Notes: generated by a model not told the origin, from the letters alone. A stretch of DNA of 35,304 bases from Streptomyces panaciradicis (GCF_023516615.1 NZ_JAMGBF010000137.1:1-35304); one strand, 5' to 3'; counted from the first letter of the stretch, positions 1 to 8,401 are shown. Translations and numbers: made by a program.

Positions 1-310
1 GCCACCGACGGACCTACGACGCCCGCCGCCCCCGCGTTCCTCGTCAGCCCGCCGTCGACGAGGCCGTAACGGCAGCTTCTTCTCAGCCCGCCGCCGACCG
101 GGGACGGGGACCGACAACGACCCCGCAGCTCCCCGTCAGCCCGCCGCCGACGGACCCGTGATGGCCGTCGACCCCACGCTTCTTCTCAGCCCGCCGCCGA
201 CGGGGGCTGCTGCTGAGGCCGACCCGGCAGCTCCTCGTCAGCCCACCCCCGACGGACCCGTGCCGCCCGCCGCCCCCGCGCGACTCGTCAGCCCGCCGTC
301 GACGACGCCG
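1..310. repeat. Imperfect repeat array copying the lipoprotein gene's 3' end
   Basis: The 11-mer tcagcccgccg or a close variant occurs at 44, 83, 136, 186, 238 (diverged) and 288, about 39-53 bases apart. The copy at 288 is the real 3' end of the lipoprotein gene on the minus strand, encoding Thr-Ala-Gly and the TGA stop. The others are downstream copies that keep the same TGA. Bases around 25-66 match those around 267-308 best. The window begins inside the array, so its true length is unknown. No convincing gene lies in 1-287. Confidence 0.75.
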
Positions 311-863
311 TGGCGGATGCCGACTTGCAGCTGGTCTGTTTCGCCATCGCCTGGCCGACCTCGCCCTCCTCCAGGGTCTTCAGCGCGTCGTTCCCGCTCT
401 GGCTCAGCTTGTCCAGCGAGGTCGCGATGTTCTTGAGGCCGTCGGCGAACTTCGCCTGGTCCTTGGTGTCGAGCTTGTCGACCTGGGTCTTCAGCGAGGC
501 GTAGGACGTGCCGATGCCGTCGAGTTCCTTGACCGCGTCCTGCTGCTTCTTCGCCCCGTTGTCCACGTTGGGCGCCCCGGCCTTCTGCACGGCGGCACCG
601 ATCGCCTTGTAGGCGTCGGACATGTCCTGGAAGGCCTGCGCGTCGGTCTTGCGCACCTCTTCCGGCGTGCTGTTGTCCGAGGTCTCCTTCTGGATCGCGG
701 CGTTGGCGGCCTCGATCTTCTTGGCCTGCGGCTGCACGGCGTCGCAGACCTGCTTGGCCCAGGCATCCAGCTTGTCGTTGCCCTTGTCGCTGCTGCTGCA
801 ACCCGACAGCGCCACTACCAGTACCGCACCGCCGGACAGTGCGGCAGCGAGCTTCTTGTTCAC
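288..863 (-). CDS. Secreted lipoprotein, function unknown (191 aa)
   Basis: A membrane-anchored lipoprotein of unknown function. From the GTG at 863 the protein opens with a classic lipoprotein signal peptide: Asn-Lys-Lys, a hydrophobic stretch, then lipobox LSGC with the lipidated Cys at residue 22. The mature part is Lys/Asp/Gln/Ala-rich and predicted mostly helical, with one further Cys in CDAVQPQ and one in SCKSAS near the C-terminus. I chose 863 because GGAAGGGAC lies about 10 bases upstream; an upstream ATG at 881 is possible but would precede the charged n-region with non-signal residues. A TATGTT -10-like box lies at 898-903. The last codons form part of the repeat array. It resembles small secreted lipoproteins common in Streptomyces, but I cannot assign a role. 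Confidence 0.85.
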   Translation of the reverse strand: MNKKLAAALSGGAVLVVALSGCSSSDKGNDKLDAWAKQVCDAVQPQAKKIEAANAAIQKETSDNSTPEEVRKTDAQAFQDMSDAYKAIGAAVQKAGAPNVDNGAKKQQDAVKELDGIGTSYASLKTQVDKLDTKDQAKFADGLKNIATSLDKLSQSGNDALKTLEEGEVGQAMAKQTSCKSASATASSTAG

Positions 864-1047
864 CGGATTGGTCCCTTCCATGGCTCTCCGGCCCCGGAAC
901 ATACACGCCGCACCGACGACACCCCCATTCCGGGCGCCCGCTTAAACGACTTTTAGAACCATTTGCACCACGCGAGAGAAGGCTCACCGTGAGGCTGCAC
1001 ACATACAACGGGCACAGCCGGGCACACGGAGCGCACACATGCGAAGA

Positions 1048-1083
1048 CGGGCGGGCGACGCGTCAACACGCGCCTCCCGCCCG
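1048..1083 (-). terminator. Terminator of hppA
   Basis: An 8-bp perfect GC stem (CGGGCGGG at 1048-1055 with CCCGCCCG at 1076-1083) continues inward into CGCGT/ACGCG around a 4-nt loop. It starts 30 bases past the hppA stop in the direction of transcription and is followed by TCTTCG rather than a long T run, as is usual for Streptomyces terminators. Confidence 0.75.
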
Positions 1084-1112
1084 CCCCTTGGAGCCGGGTC
1101 CCGTAAGACCGT

Positions 1113-3521
1113 CTACGAAACCACCGCGGGGTCGGTGGGCTTGGACACCTGCTCGGACTTGCCCTCCTCGTCGCCCATGGCGATGCCGCGCCGCTTGGAC
1201 ACGTAGACCGCCCCGACGATGACGACGAGCGCCAGGACCGCGATCCCGATCCGGACGCCGAGGTTCTTGTCGCTGCCGTAGGAGAACTTGATCACCGCGG
1301 GCGCGATGAGCAGCGACACCAGGTTCATCACCTTCAGCAGCGGGTTGATCGCGGGACCCGCGGTGTCCTTGAAGGGGTCGCCGACCGTGTCGCCGATCAC
1401 GGTGGCGGCGTGGGCCTCACTGCCCTTGCCTCCGTAGTGGCCGTCCTCCACGAGCTTCTTGGCGTTGTCCCAGGCGCCACCGGAGTTGGCGAGGAACACC
1501 GCCATCAGGGTGCCCGCGCCGATCGCGCCGGCCAGGTAGGAGCCGAGCGCGCCGACGCCGAGCGTGAACCCGATGAAGATGGGCGCCATCACGGCGAGCA
1601 GACCTGGCGTGGCCAGCTCCCTGAGGGCGTCCTTGGTGCAGATGTCGACGACGCGTCCGTATTCGGGCTTCTCGCTGTAGTCCATGATCCCGGGGTGCTC
1701 GCGGAACTGCCGCCGCACCTCGTACACCACGGCACCCGCCGAACGCGACACCGCGTTGATCGCCAGCCCCGAGAAGAGGAAGACGACCGCCGCGCCGGCG
1801 ATGAGGCCGACCAGGTTGTTCGGCTGCGAGATGTCCATCGACAGGGTCAGCGGGGCGCCAGCGCCGCTCAGCTTCTCGCCCACGTCCGCCACGTTCGTGG
1901 TGATCGCGTCCCGGTACGACCCGAACAGCGCCGACGCCGCCAGGACGGCGGTGGCGATGGCGATGCCCTTGGTGATGGCCTTCGTCGTGTTGCCGACGGC
2001 GTCCAGGTTGGTGAGCACCTGGGCTCCGGCGCCCTGGACGTCGCCGGACATCTCGGCGATGCCCTGCGCGTTGTCGGAGACTGGGCCGAAGGTGTCCATG
2101 GCGACGATCACGCCGACCGTGGTGAGCAGGCCGGTGCCGGCCAGCGCCACCGCGAACAGCGCGAGCATGATCGACGTACCGCCGAGCAGGAAGGCGCCGT
2201 AGACGCCGAGGCCGATCAGCAGGGCGGTGTAGACGGCCGACTCCAGACCGACCGAGATACCGGCGAGGACGACGGTGGCCGGGCCGGTCAGCGAGGTCTT
2301 GCCGATGTCGCGGACCGGGCGGCGGGTGGTCTCGGTGAAGTAGCCGGTCAGCTGCTGGATGACGGCCGCCAGCAGAATGCCGATCGCCACCGCGACGACC
2401 GCGAGGATCCGCGGGTCGCCGTCCTTGGCCCTGATGGCGGCGTCGGTGACGCCATCGAGGTCCGAGTACTTCGACGGGAGGTAGATGAACACGGCCGCCG
2501 CCACGAGGGCGAGGGAGATCACCGCGGAGATGAAGAAGCCGCGGTTGATGGCCGACATCCCGCTGCGGTCCGCGCGGCGCGGGGCCACGGCGAAGATGCC
2601 GATCATGGCGGTGATGACGCCGATCGCGGGCACGATCAGCGGGAAGGCCAGTCCGGAGTCGCCGAAGGCCGCCTTGCCGAGGATCAGCGCGGCGACCAGG
2701 GTCACGGCGTACGACTCGAACAGGTCGGCCGCCATGCCCGCGCAGTCGCCGACGTTGTCGCCCACGTTGTCGGCGATGGTCGCGGCATTGCGCGGGTCGT
2801 CCTCCGGAATGCCCTTCTCGACCTTGCCGACCAGGTCGGCGCCGACGTCGGCGGCCTTGGTGAAGATGCCGCCGCCGACACGCATGAACATGGCGATCAG
2901 CGCGGCTCCGAGGCCGAAGCCTTCGAGCACTTTCGGCGCGTCGGCCGCGTACACCAGCACCACGCAGGAGGCGCCCAGCAGACCGAGCCCCACTGTGAAC
3001 ATGCCGACTACGCCGCCCGTGCGAAAAGCGATCTTCATGGCCTTGTGCGAGACGGCGGTGAGATCCTTTTCGGGCTCACCTTCCGCCGGGGTCGCTTCCC
3101 GGGCCGCCGCGGCAACGCGCACATTGCTGCGTACCGCCAGCCACATGCCGATATAGCCGGTGGCCGCCGAGAACGCGGCGCCGATCAAGAAGAACACCGA
3201 TCGGCCTGCGCGCTGATTCCAGTCGTCCGCGGGCAGCAGCATGAGCAGGAAGAACACGACGACGGCGAATACGCCGAGCGTGCGCAGCTGACGGCCCAGA
3301 TAGGCGTTGGCGCCTTCCTGGACCGCTTCCGCGATCTTCTTCATGCTGTCGGTGCCCTCGCCCGCGGCCAGCACCTGGCGTACCAGGATGCCCGCGACCA
3401 CGAGCGCGGCCAGTGCGACGACCCCGATGACCATCACGATGATCCGGTTGTCGTCGGTCAGGACTGCGGCTGCGAAGGTTGTGGGGTGGTCCAGCTGATG
3501 AGGGGTAGAAAGCCCCGCCAT
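1113..3521 (-). CDS. hppA: K+-independent proton-pumping membrane pyrophosphatase (802 aa)
   Basis: Hydrolyses cytoplasmic pyrophosphate and uses the energy to pump protons across the cytoplasmic membrane. The protein is polytopic, about 16 membrane segments as in the family. It carries the pyrophosphate-binding signature DVGADLVGKVEKGIPEDDPR followed by TIADNVGDNVGD, and a second Asp-rich site near the C-terminus (VIGDTVGDPFKDTAGPAINP). The motif GNTTKA, with Lys near residue 514, is the established mark of the K+-independent subclass; K+-dependent enzymes have Ala there. Length is normal. The ATG at 3521 is preceded by an excellent ribosome site (AAGGAGGA). The gene is monocistronic, with its own promoter and terminator. 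Confidence 0.97.
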   Translation of the reverse strand: MAGLSTPHQLDHPTTFAAAVLTDDNRIIVMVIGVVALAALVVAGILVRQVLAAGEGTDSMKKIAEAVQEGANAYLGRQLRTLGVFAVVVFFLLMLLPADDWNQRAGRSVFFLIGAAFSAATGYIGMWLAVRSNVRVAAAAREATPAEGEPEKDLTAVSHKAMKIAFRTGGVVGMFTVGLGLLGASCVVLVYAADAPKVLEGFGLGAALIAMFMRVGGGIFTKAADVGADLVGKVEKGIPEDDPRNAATIADNVGDNVGDCAGMAADLFESYAVTLVAALILGKAAFGDSGLAFPLIVPAIGVITAMIGIFAVAPRRADRSGMSAINRGFFISAVISLALVAAAVFIYLPSKYSDLDGVTDAAIRAKDGDPRILAVVAVAIGILLAAVIQQLTGYFTETTRRPVRDIGKTSLTGPATVVLAGISVGLESAVYTALLIGLGVYGAFLLGGTSIMLALFAVALAGTGLLTTVGVIVAMDTFGPVSDNAQGIAEMSGDVQGAGAQVLTNLDAVGNTTKAITKGIAIATAVLAASALFGSYRDAITTNVADVGEKLSGAGAPLTLSMDISQPNNLVGLIAGAAVVFLFSGLAINAVSRSAGAVVYEVRRQFREHPGIMDYSEKPEYGRVVDICTKDALRELATPGLLAVMAPIFIGFTLGVGALGSYLAGAIGAGTLMAVFLANSGGAWDNAKKLVEDGHYGGKGSEAHAATVIGDTVGDPFKDTAGPAINPLLKVMNLVSLLIAPAVIKFSYGSDKNLGVRIGIAVLALVVIVGAVYVSKRRGIAMGDEEGKSEQVSKPTDPAVVS

Positions 3522-3792
3522 TCGTCCTCCTTGACGCTTGGGCTGAGCTCAAGATGTGGACGGATTCTAGGTACCCGCACCTGATCAAAACAGAGCACGG
3601 GAAACGGAATTAGCCTTCACATGCTCTTCAGCAAATGATCGACGTCACGCCACGGAACCCGAAAGTGGTAATGCCCCAAAGCCATTGACGCCGCCATTTA
3701 CTTGATCGAATTATCTCCTGATTGATCGTGAAGGAATTCACGAAATGCATCTTGCCTGACCACTGTAGGCACGATCACCGCACGCCGACATG
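3522..3792 (-). promoter_or_regulatory. AT-rich upstream region and promoter of hppA
   Basis: A perfect TAGAAT -10 hexamer lies at 3564-3569 on the minus strand, about 43 bases before the start codon; no good TTGAC -35 is seen (TTTTGA sits 15 bases away). Further upstream the DNA is much more AT-rich than its surroundings. It holds a direct repeat TTGATCG at 3702-3708 and 3722-3728, exactly 20 bp apart, overlapping an inverted repeat CGTGAA-N4-TTCACG at 3727-3742. These could be operator sites. No gene is evident. Confidence 0.5.
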
Positions 3793-3823
3793 CCGAAGGG
3801 CCCTACGGCGTAGGGCCCTTCGG
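3793..3823 (-). terminator. Terminator of the bldG transcription unit
   Basis: A perfect 13-bp stem (CCGAAGGGCCCTA with TAGGGCCCTTCGG) closes a 5-nt loop CGGCG. It lies 22 bases past the stop of the anti-sigma gene. There is no U-tract, which is common in this genus. Confidence 0.88.
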
Positions 3824-3845
3824 TACAGAAACGGTGGAGCGGGAC

Positions 3846-4277
3846 TCAGGGGAGCACTGCGACGGGTGGTGTGGTCGGCCAGGTCATCCGGATCGACCCG
3901 CCGTGCTCCCCGGCCCTGACCTCGACGTCGTCGACGAGGCCGCTGATGACCGCGAGGCCCATCTCGTCCTCCTCGGTCTCCACGTCGTCGCCCACGGCGC
4001 CGGGTGCCCGGTCTCCCGGGGTCGCCCGCGGTGCTTCGTCGCCGACCTCGATGGAGAACTGCTTCTCCTCCTCGACCAGCTTCACCTGCACCGGTGAGGT
4101 GATGCCGGCGCTCTGGTGCAGCCCGACGGCCCGGCTGCAGGCCTCGCCGACGGCGAGCCTGACCTCGTCGAGGACGGCCTCGTCCACTCCGGCCCTGCGC
4201 GCCACCGCTGCCGCCACCAGTCGGGCGGTCCTGACGTGCTCGGGCAACGCGCTGAAGCGGAGTTCAACGGTGGCCAT
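3846..4277 (-). CDS. ATP-binding (HATPase/SpoIIAB-like) anti-sigma partner of BldG (143 aa)
   Basis: A small GHKL-type ATP-binding regulator of the anti-sigma/serine-kinase class. Visible are an N-box-like helix (EVRLAVGEACSRAV) and a C-terminal MGLAVISGLVDDVEV segment resembling the G1/G2 region of SpoIIAB/RsbW proteins. An acidic Gly/Pro-rich insertion separates the two. It lies 116 bp downstream of bldG on the same strand with a shared terminator. In S. coelicolor the gene in this position is co-transcribed with bldG and its product binds BldG (established; called ApgA in later work). The ATG at 4277 follows GAGGGGGA. The likely role is to sequester a sigma factor until unphosphorylated BldG releases it, but the partner sigma factor cannot be read from the sequence. 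Confidence 0.88.
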   Translation of the reverse strand: MATVELRFSALPEHVRTARLVAAAVARRAGVDEAVLDEVRLAVGEACSRAVGLHQSAGITSPVQVKLVEEEKQFSIEVGDEAPRATPGDRAPGAVGDDVETEEDEMGLAVISGLVDDVEVRAGEHGGSIRMTWPTTPPVAVLP

Positions 4278-4393
4278 GCATCCCCCTCGCGACTACGGGC
4301 GTGCGGTCGGGGGACCGGGCCGCCGAATGCCCGGACCCCCTGATGGATCTTCGTCCGCCTGGGAGCGGTCACTTCCCGCCCCTGGGGCGGTGG

Positions 4394-4735
4394 TCAGTCG
4401 GTCGCCGCCACTGCTTCCTCGACCGAGGTGTGGATCGGGAACACCTTGGTGAGACCGGTGATGCGGAAGATCTTCAAAATGCGCTCCTGGTTGCAGACCA
4501 GGCGCAGCGAGCCCTCATGGGCTCGTACCCGCTTCAGGCCGCCGACCAGCACGCCGAGCCCGGTGGAGTCGAGGAAGTCGACGCCCTCCATGTCAACGAC
4601 GAGGTGGAAACTCCCGTCGTTCACCAGCTCGACCAGCTGCTCGCGCAGCTTGGGCGCGGTATATACGTCGATTTCGCCACCGACCTCGACGACCGTACGA
4701 TCGCCGACGGTACGGGTCGACAGGGACAGGTCCAC
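4394..4735 (-). CDS. bldG: Anti-anti-sigma factor BldG (113 aa)
   Basis: A STAS-domain anti-anti-sigma factor needed for aerial hyphae and antibiotic production in S. coelicolor. The whole protein is one STAS domain. The phosphorylated serine is Ser57 in the motif [15 protein letters not shown], and the length of 113 residues equals that of the known BldG. When Ser57 is unphosphorylated the protein binds anti-sigma factors such as the downstream gene's product. The GTG start at 4735 sits behind GGAGG with a short spacer. The gene is divergent from the helicase gene, with only 79 bp between the two starts, so both promoters share that interval. Confidence 0.97.
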
Positions 4736-4814
4736 GGATCCTCCAGCACCTTGCTATCGAGCGGTCGCCCCTCGGGACGTTCGGCTTCAGCCCCCGGACG
4801 GTTCGCCAGCCGCG

Positions 4815-7385
4815 ATGGCATTCAATCACTTACCGGCAGGCGTGCACGACGCCTTGGTCCCATTGTCCGTCACGCCAGTGACACACTCGGTGCCGATGGC
4901 CAAGAATCACCGATCCGATCGATCCCCGACGGACACCGTCTCCGGGCTCGCCCCGGGCGCGGTCCTGGACCGGCTCGCCTTCGGGCCGAGCCGGGCTTCG
5001 CGCATCACTCATACGGAGCACTTGCCCCCGCGCGCGGGTCGCCATGCCGTCTGGCCTGACCGGATTCGTTCGGAGGTCATCGCCGCCGTGCAGGCCTGTG
5101 GCATCGAGCACCCCTGGGCCCACCAGGCACTCGCCGCCGAGCACGCCCTGGACGGCGACTCGGTGGTCGTCGCCACGGGCACGGCGTCCGGCAAGTCCCT
5201 GGCGTACCTCGCGCCCGTCCTGTCCACGCTCCTGGACGGCTCCGAGGCCCCGAACGGCCGCGGCACCACCGCCCTCTACCTGGCCCCCACGAAAGCTCTT
5301 GCGGCCGACCAGTGCCGATCCGTGAAGGAACTTTCACAACCTCTGGGAAATGCCGTACGTCCCGCGGTCTACGACGGCGACACGCCGTTCGAGGAACGCG
5401 AGTGGGTCCGCCAGTACGCCAACTACGTCCTGACCAACCCGGACATGCTGCACCGCGGCATACTCCCGTCCCACCCCCGCTGGTCCTCCTTCCTGAAGTC
5501 GCTGCGGTACGTCGTCATCGACGAGTGCCACACCTACCGGGGCGTCTTCGGCTCGCATGTCGCCCAGGTCCTGCGGCGCCTGCGCCGCCTGTGCGCCCGC
5601 TACGGCTCCTCCCCCGTCTTCCTCCTGGCCTCAGCGACCGCCGCCGAGCCGGCCGTCGCCGCCCGCCGTCTGACCGGCCTGCCGGTGGTCGAGGTGGCCG
5701 ACGACGCCTCTCCCCGCGGTGAACTGGTGTTCGCCCTGTGGGAGCCCCCGCTCACCGAGCTGCACGGCGAGAAGGGCGCCCCCGTCCGCCGTACCGCCAC
5801 CGCCGAGACGGCCGACCTGCTGACCGACCTGGCCGTGCAGGGCGTCCGCTCGGTCGCCTTCGTCCGCTCCCGGCGCGGCGCCGAACTGATCTCCGTCATC
5901 GCCCAGGAACGCCTCGCCGAGGTCGACCGGTCACTGGCCCGGCGTGTCGCGGCCTACCGGGGCGGCTACCTCCCGGAGGAGCGCCGCGCCCTGGAGCAGG
6001 CCCTGCACTCGGGCGAGCTGCTGGGCCTGGCCGCGACGACGGCCCTGGAACTCGGCATCGACGTCTCGGGCCTGGACGCCGTCGTGATCGCCGGCTATCC
6101 GGGCACCCGCGCCTCCCTGTGGCAGCAGGCCGGGCGCGCCGGGCGTGCCGGGCAGGGGGCGCTGGCCGTCCTGGTCGCCCGCGACGACCCCCTGGACACC
6201 TTCCTCGTCCACCACCCCGAGGCCCTCTTCGACCGGCCCGTGGAGTCCACGGTCCTCGATCCCGACAACCCCTACGTCCTCGCCCCGCACCTGTGCGCGG
6301 CCGCCGCGGAGATCCCCCTGACGGACGAGGACATGGACCTCTTCGGCCCGCAGGCCGAGGCCCTGCTGCCCCAGCTGGAGGCCGCGAAGCTCCTGCGCCG
6401 CCGTACCCGGGCCTGGCACTGGACCCGCCGGGAGAGGGCCGCCGACCTCACCGACATCCGCGGCGGGGGCGGCCGGCCGGTCCAGGTCGTCGAGGCCGGC
6501 ACGGGCCGCCTGCTCGGCACGGTCGACGAGGGCGCCGCCCACTCGACCGTCCACGAGGGCGCCGTCCACCTCCACCAGGGCCGCACGTACCTGGTGCGCT
6601 CGCTGGACCTGGAGGACTCGGTGGCGCTCGTCACCGAGGCGAACCCCCCGTACTCGACGGTCGCCCGGGACACGACGGCCATCTCCGTGCTGGAGACGGA
6701 CACCGAGATCCCCTGGGGCGAGGGCCGCCTGTGCTACGGCTCCGTCGAGGTCACCAACCAGGTCGTCTCCTTCCTGCGCCGCCGCGTCATCACCGGCGAA
6801 GTGCTCGGCGAGACCAAACTCGACCTCCCTCCCCGTACGCTGCGCACCCGCGCGGTGTGGTGGACGGTCACCGAGGACCAGCTCGACGAGGCCCGCATCA
6901 ACCCCGAGATCCTCGGCGGCGCCCTGCACGCCGCCGAGCACGCCTCGATCGGCATGCTGCCCCTGTTCGCGACCTGCGACCGCTGGGACATCGGCGGCGT
7001 CTCGATCCCGCTGCACCCCGACACCCTGCTGCCGACGGTCTTCGTCTACGACGGCCACCCCGGCGGCGCGGGCTTCGCCGAGCGCGCCTTCCACACCGCC
7101 CGCGCCTGGCTCACCGCCACCCGCGAGGCCATCGCCTCCTGCGAGTGCGAGGCCGGCTGCCCGTCCTGCATCCAGTCCCCCAAGTGCGGCAACGGCAACG
7201 ACCCACTGCACAAACGCGGGGCCGTACGACTCCTCACGGTGCTGTTGCGGGGGGCGCCGGAGGAGGGGCCGGGGGGCGGGGAGGAGCGGTCGGAAGAGGG
7301 GCCAGGGGCGCGGAAGGAGCGGCCGGAGGAGGGGCGGGAAGTGGCGCCGTCGGCTCCGGCTCCGCAGGTCCCGCCCGGGCCCTGA
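4815..7385 (+). CDS. DEAD/DEAH helicase with C-terminal DUF1998-type Zn cluster; TTA at codon 6 (856 aa)
   Basis: A superfamily 2 helicase of the Rv3649/YprA (MrfA)-like family. In order: Walker A (ATGTASGKSLAYLAPV), motif Ia (LAPTKALAADQ), DECH box (VIDECHTYRG), motif III (LASATAAEP), helicase C motifs (FVRSRRGAELI, ATTALELGIDVSGLD, QQAGRAGRAGQG), then a C-terminal domain ending in a four-Cys cluster CECEAGCPSCIQSPKC. MrfA-type helicases act in DNA repair. The ATG at 4815 gives codon 6 = TTA (4830-4832), read only by the bldA tRNA; no clear ribosome site precedes it. ATG 4896 is the next in-frame start and would skip the TTA. I favour 4815 because I recall this N-terminus in relatives. The last 152 bp overlap the convergent pseudopilin gene and encode a Glu/Gly/Arg-rich tail beyond the conserved domain. 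Confidence 0.93.
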   Translation: MAFNHLPAGVHDALVPLSVTPVTHSVPMAKNHRSDRSPTDTVSGLAPGAVLDRLAFGPSRASRITHTEHLPPRAGRHAVWPDRIRSEVIAAVQACGIEHPWAHQALAAEHALDGDSVVVATGTASGKSLAYLAPVLSTLLDGSEAPNGRGTTALYLAPTKALAADQCRSVKELSQPLGNAVRPAVYDGDTPFEEREWVRQYANYVLTNPDMLHRGILPSHPRWSSFLKSLRYVVIDECHTYRGVFGSHVAQVLRRLRRLCARYGSSPVFLLASATAAEPAVAARRLTGLPVVEVADDASPRGELVFALWEPPLTELHGEKGAPVRRTATAETADLLTDLAVQGVRSVAFVRSRRGAELISVIAQERLAEVDRSLARRVAAYRGGYLPEERRALEQALHSGELLGLAATTALELGIDVSGLDAVVIAGYPGTRASLWQQAGRAGRAGQGALAVLVARDDPLDTFLVHHPEALFDRPVESTVLDPDNPYVLAPHLCAAAAEIPLTDEDMDLFGPQAEALLPQLEAAKLLRRRTRAWHWTRRERAADLTDIRGGGGRPVQVVEAGTGRLLGTVDEGAAHSTVHEGAVHLHQGRTYLVRSLDLEDSVALVTEANPPYSTVARDTTAISVLETDTEIPWGEGRLCYGSVEVTNQVVSFLRRRVITGEVLGETKLDLPPRTLRTRAVWWTVTEDQLDEARINPEILGGALHAAEHASIGMLPLFATCDRWDIGGVSIPLHPDTLLPTVFVYDGHPGGAGFAERAFHTARAWLTATREAIASCECEAGCPSCIQSPKCGNGNDPLHKRGAVRLLTVLLRGAPEEGPGGGEERSEEGPGARKERPEEGREVAPSAPAPQVPPGP

Positions 7386-7725
7386 CCTCGGCCGCGAACG
7401 GTCCTCGTCCCGAGGCCGCCGTCACGTCCGAGATCTGGCCCACGACCACGCACCGCACGAGCCGCGCCCCCTGCGCCCGGGCCAGCCGGTCCGCCCGCGC
7501 GCAGGCCGCCCCGGTGCCGTCCGCCCACCGGTCCGCCGCCGCGAGCGCCGCCAGATCCGCGCCCCCGGCCGCCCGATGCCGGACCACGACGGCCTGCCCC
7601 AGAGCCAGCACGACCCCGAAGACCACGCACAGCACGGCGATGGCCCCGAGGCTCCAGACGGTGGCCGAGCCGCGGTCGGAGCGCCACGCCGTCCCGTTGG
7701 AGCGCCACGCCGTCCCGTTTCTCAT
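7234..7725 (-). CDS. TadE-like pseudopilin, Rv3654c family (163 aa)
   Basis: Last gene of the Tad cluster. The N-terminus reads as a type IV pilin-like segment: a short Arg-rich leader, then Gly followed by SATVWSLGAIAVLCVVFGVVLALGQ, a single membrane helix. The usual Glu at +5 of the mature pilin is absent (Trp). The middle (AAGGADLAALAAADRW) matches the Rv3654c/TadE-like 'helicase/secretion neighbourhood' family. The C-terminal 45 residues are Pro/Ala-rich low complexity and lie antisense to the helicase C-terminus. ATG 7725 overlaps the tadE stop by 4 bp (ATGA). A perfect 21-bp tandem duplication (7678-7719) doubles the peptide NGTAWRS just before the pilin helix. The true stop may be as given, but the tail is unlikely to be structured. 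Confidence 0.8.
   Translation of the reverse strand: MRNGTAWRSNGTAWRSDRGSATVWSLGAIAVLCVVFGVVLALGQAVVVRHRAAGGADLAALAAADRWADGTGAACARADRLARAQGARLVRCVVVGQISDVTAASGRGPFAAEVRARAGPAEPEPTAPLPAPPPAAPSAPLAPLPTAPPRPPAPPPAPPATAP
7678..7719. repeat. Perfect 21-bp tandem duplication inside the pseudopilin gene
   Basis: Bases 7678-7698 and 7699-7719 are identical. Because 21 is a multiple of three, the duplication is in frame and encodes NGTAWRS twice in the leader of the TadE-like protein. Confidence 0.95.
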
Positions 7726-8087
7726 CGCCCGGCTCCCAGCGTCTCCTCGGCCGCCGCGACGGCCTCCTCGCGTACCTCGAACGGCAGCCCCCGCAGGGCA
7801 GGCGGTTTCGCCACGACGACGACCCTCACCTGGTCCCCCTCCCGGCCGACCGTGACCCGCGCACCGCGCGGCGCCGCCTCCTGGGCCACCCGCAGGACCG
7901 CGTCGGCCGGGTCCTGCCGGGCAGCGGCCCGCGCCCCGGTCCGCGCCGCGTCCACGCACTGGATCCGCGCGGCGACCACCAACAGCCCCCAGACCAGTGC
8001 CATCGCGAACATCACCAGCACGGGCAGCACGACAGCCGACTCCGCCGTCACGAACCCGCCGTCGGCCCTCCGCCTACATCCGCGCAT
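7722..8087 (-). CDS. tadE: TadE-family pseudopilin (121 aa)
   Basis: A minor pilin-like protein of the Tad/Flp system. After the short basic leader MRGCRRRADGG comes FVTAESAVVLPVLVMFAMALVW, which places a Glu at +5 after the Gly, as in prepilin peptidase substrates, followed by one membrane helix. The rest (ARIQCVDAARTGARAAARQ) is the conserved TadE region. The ATG at 8087 overlaps the end of the upstream pilin gene by 14 bp, and the stop overlaps the next start by 4 bp, so translation is probably coupled. Normal length for actinobacterial TadE. Confidence 0.88.
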   Translation of the reverse strand: MRGCRRRADGGFVTAESAVVLPVLVMFAMALVWGLLVVAARIQCVDAARTGARAAARQDPADAVLRVAQEAAPRGARVTVGREGDQVRVVVVAKPPALRGLPFEVREEAVAAAEETLGAGR

Positions 8088-8310
8088 CGAGGGCCCGCTT
8101 CACGATGCCCTGCAGCTCCGCACTGACGGTGCCGCTCGTCACCACCTTGTAGAGCATCGCCGCGAACGCCACCGCCGCCACGATGCCCACCGCGTACTCG
8201 GAGGTGACCATCCCCGCGTCCCGCCGCGCCGCGCGCGCCCTGCACACCAGGGCGCGCAGCCGCGCCCGAACCACCTTGCACATCTCAACCCCCGTGAGGA
8301 TCAGCTTCAT
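8074..8310 (-). CDS. DUF4244 Flp-type pilin (78 aa)
   Basis: The likely major pilin subunit. A basic leader ending ARRDAG is followed by MVTSEYAVGIVAAVAFAAML: Gly at -1, Glu at +5 and a hydrophobic helix, the type IVb/Flp prepilin processing pattern. The remainder (YKVVTSGTVSAELQGIVKRALDARM) is short, as in Flp pilins. The start is uncertain. ATG 8310 gives 78 aa, ATG 8283 gives 69 aa, and the frame is open up to a GTG at 8415 that overlaps tadC but lies too close to the GGAGGAGG there to use it well. It lies between tadC and tadE, as Rv3656c does in mycobacteria. Confidence 0.83.
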   Translation of the reverse strand: MKLILTGVEMCKVVRARLRALVCRARAARRDAGMVTSEYAVGIVAAVAFAAMLYKVVTSGTVSAELQGIVKRALDARM

Positions 8311-8401
8311 CGGTCGGCGACCGCTTTCGTCGCCGTTGCTTTCGTTGCCACTGCTTTCGCCGCCACTGCTTCGTCGTCGCGTCGCCATCACCGCGCTCGC
8401 G

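Noticed and set aside
1410..3584. 724-codon open frame on the plus strand
   Set aside because: It is antisense to hppA, whose motifs, ribosome site and length are unambiguous. The translation is His/Asp/Arg/Gly-rich shadow sequence.
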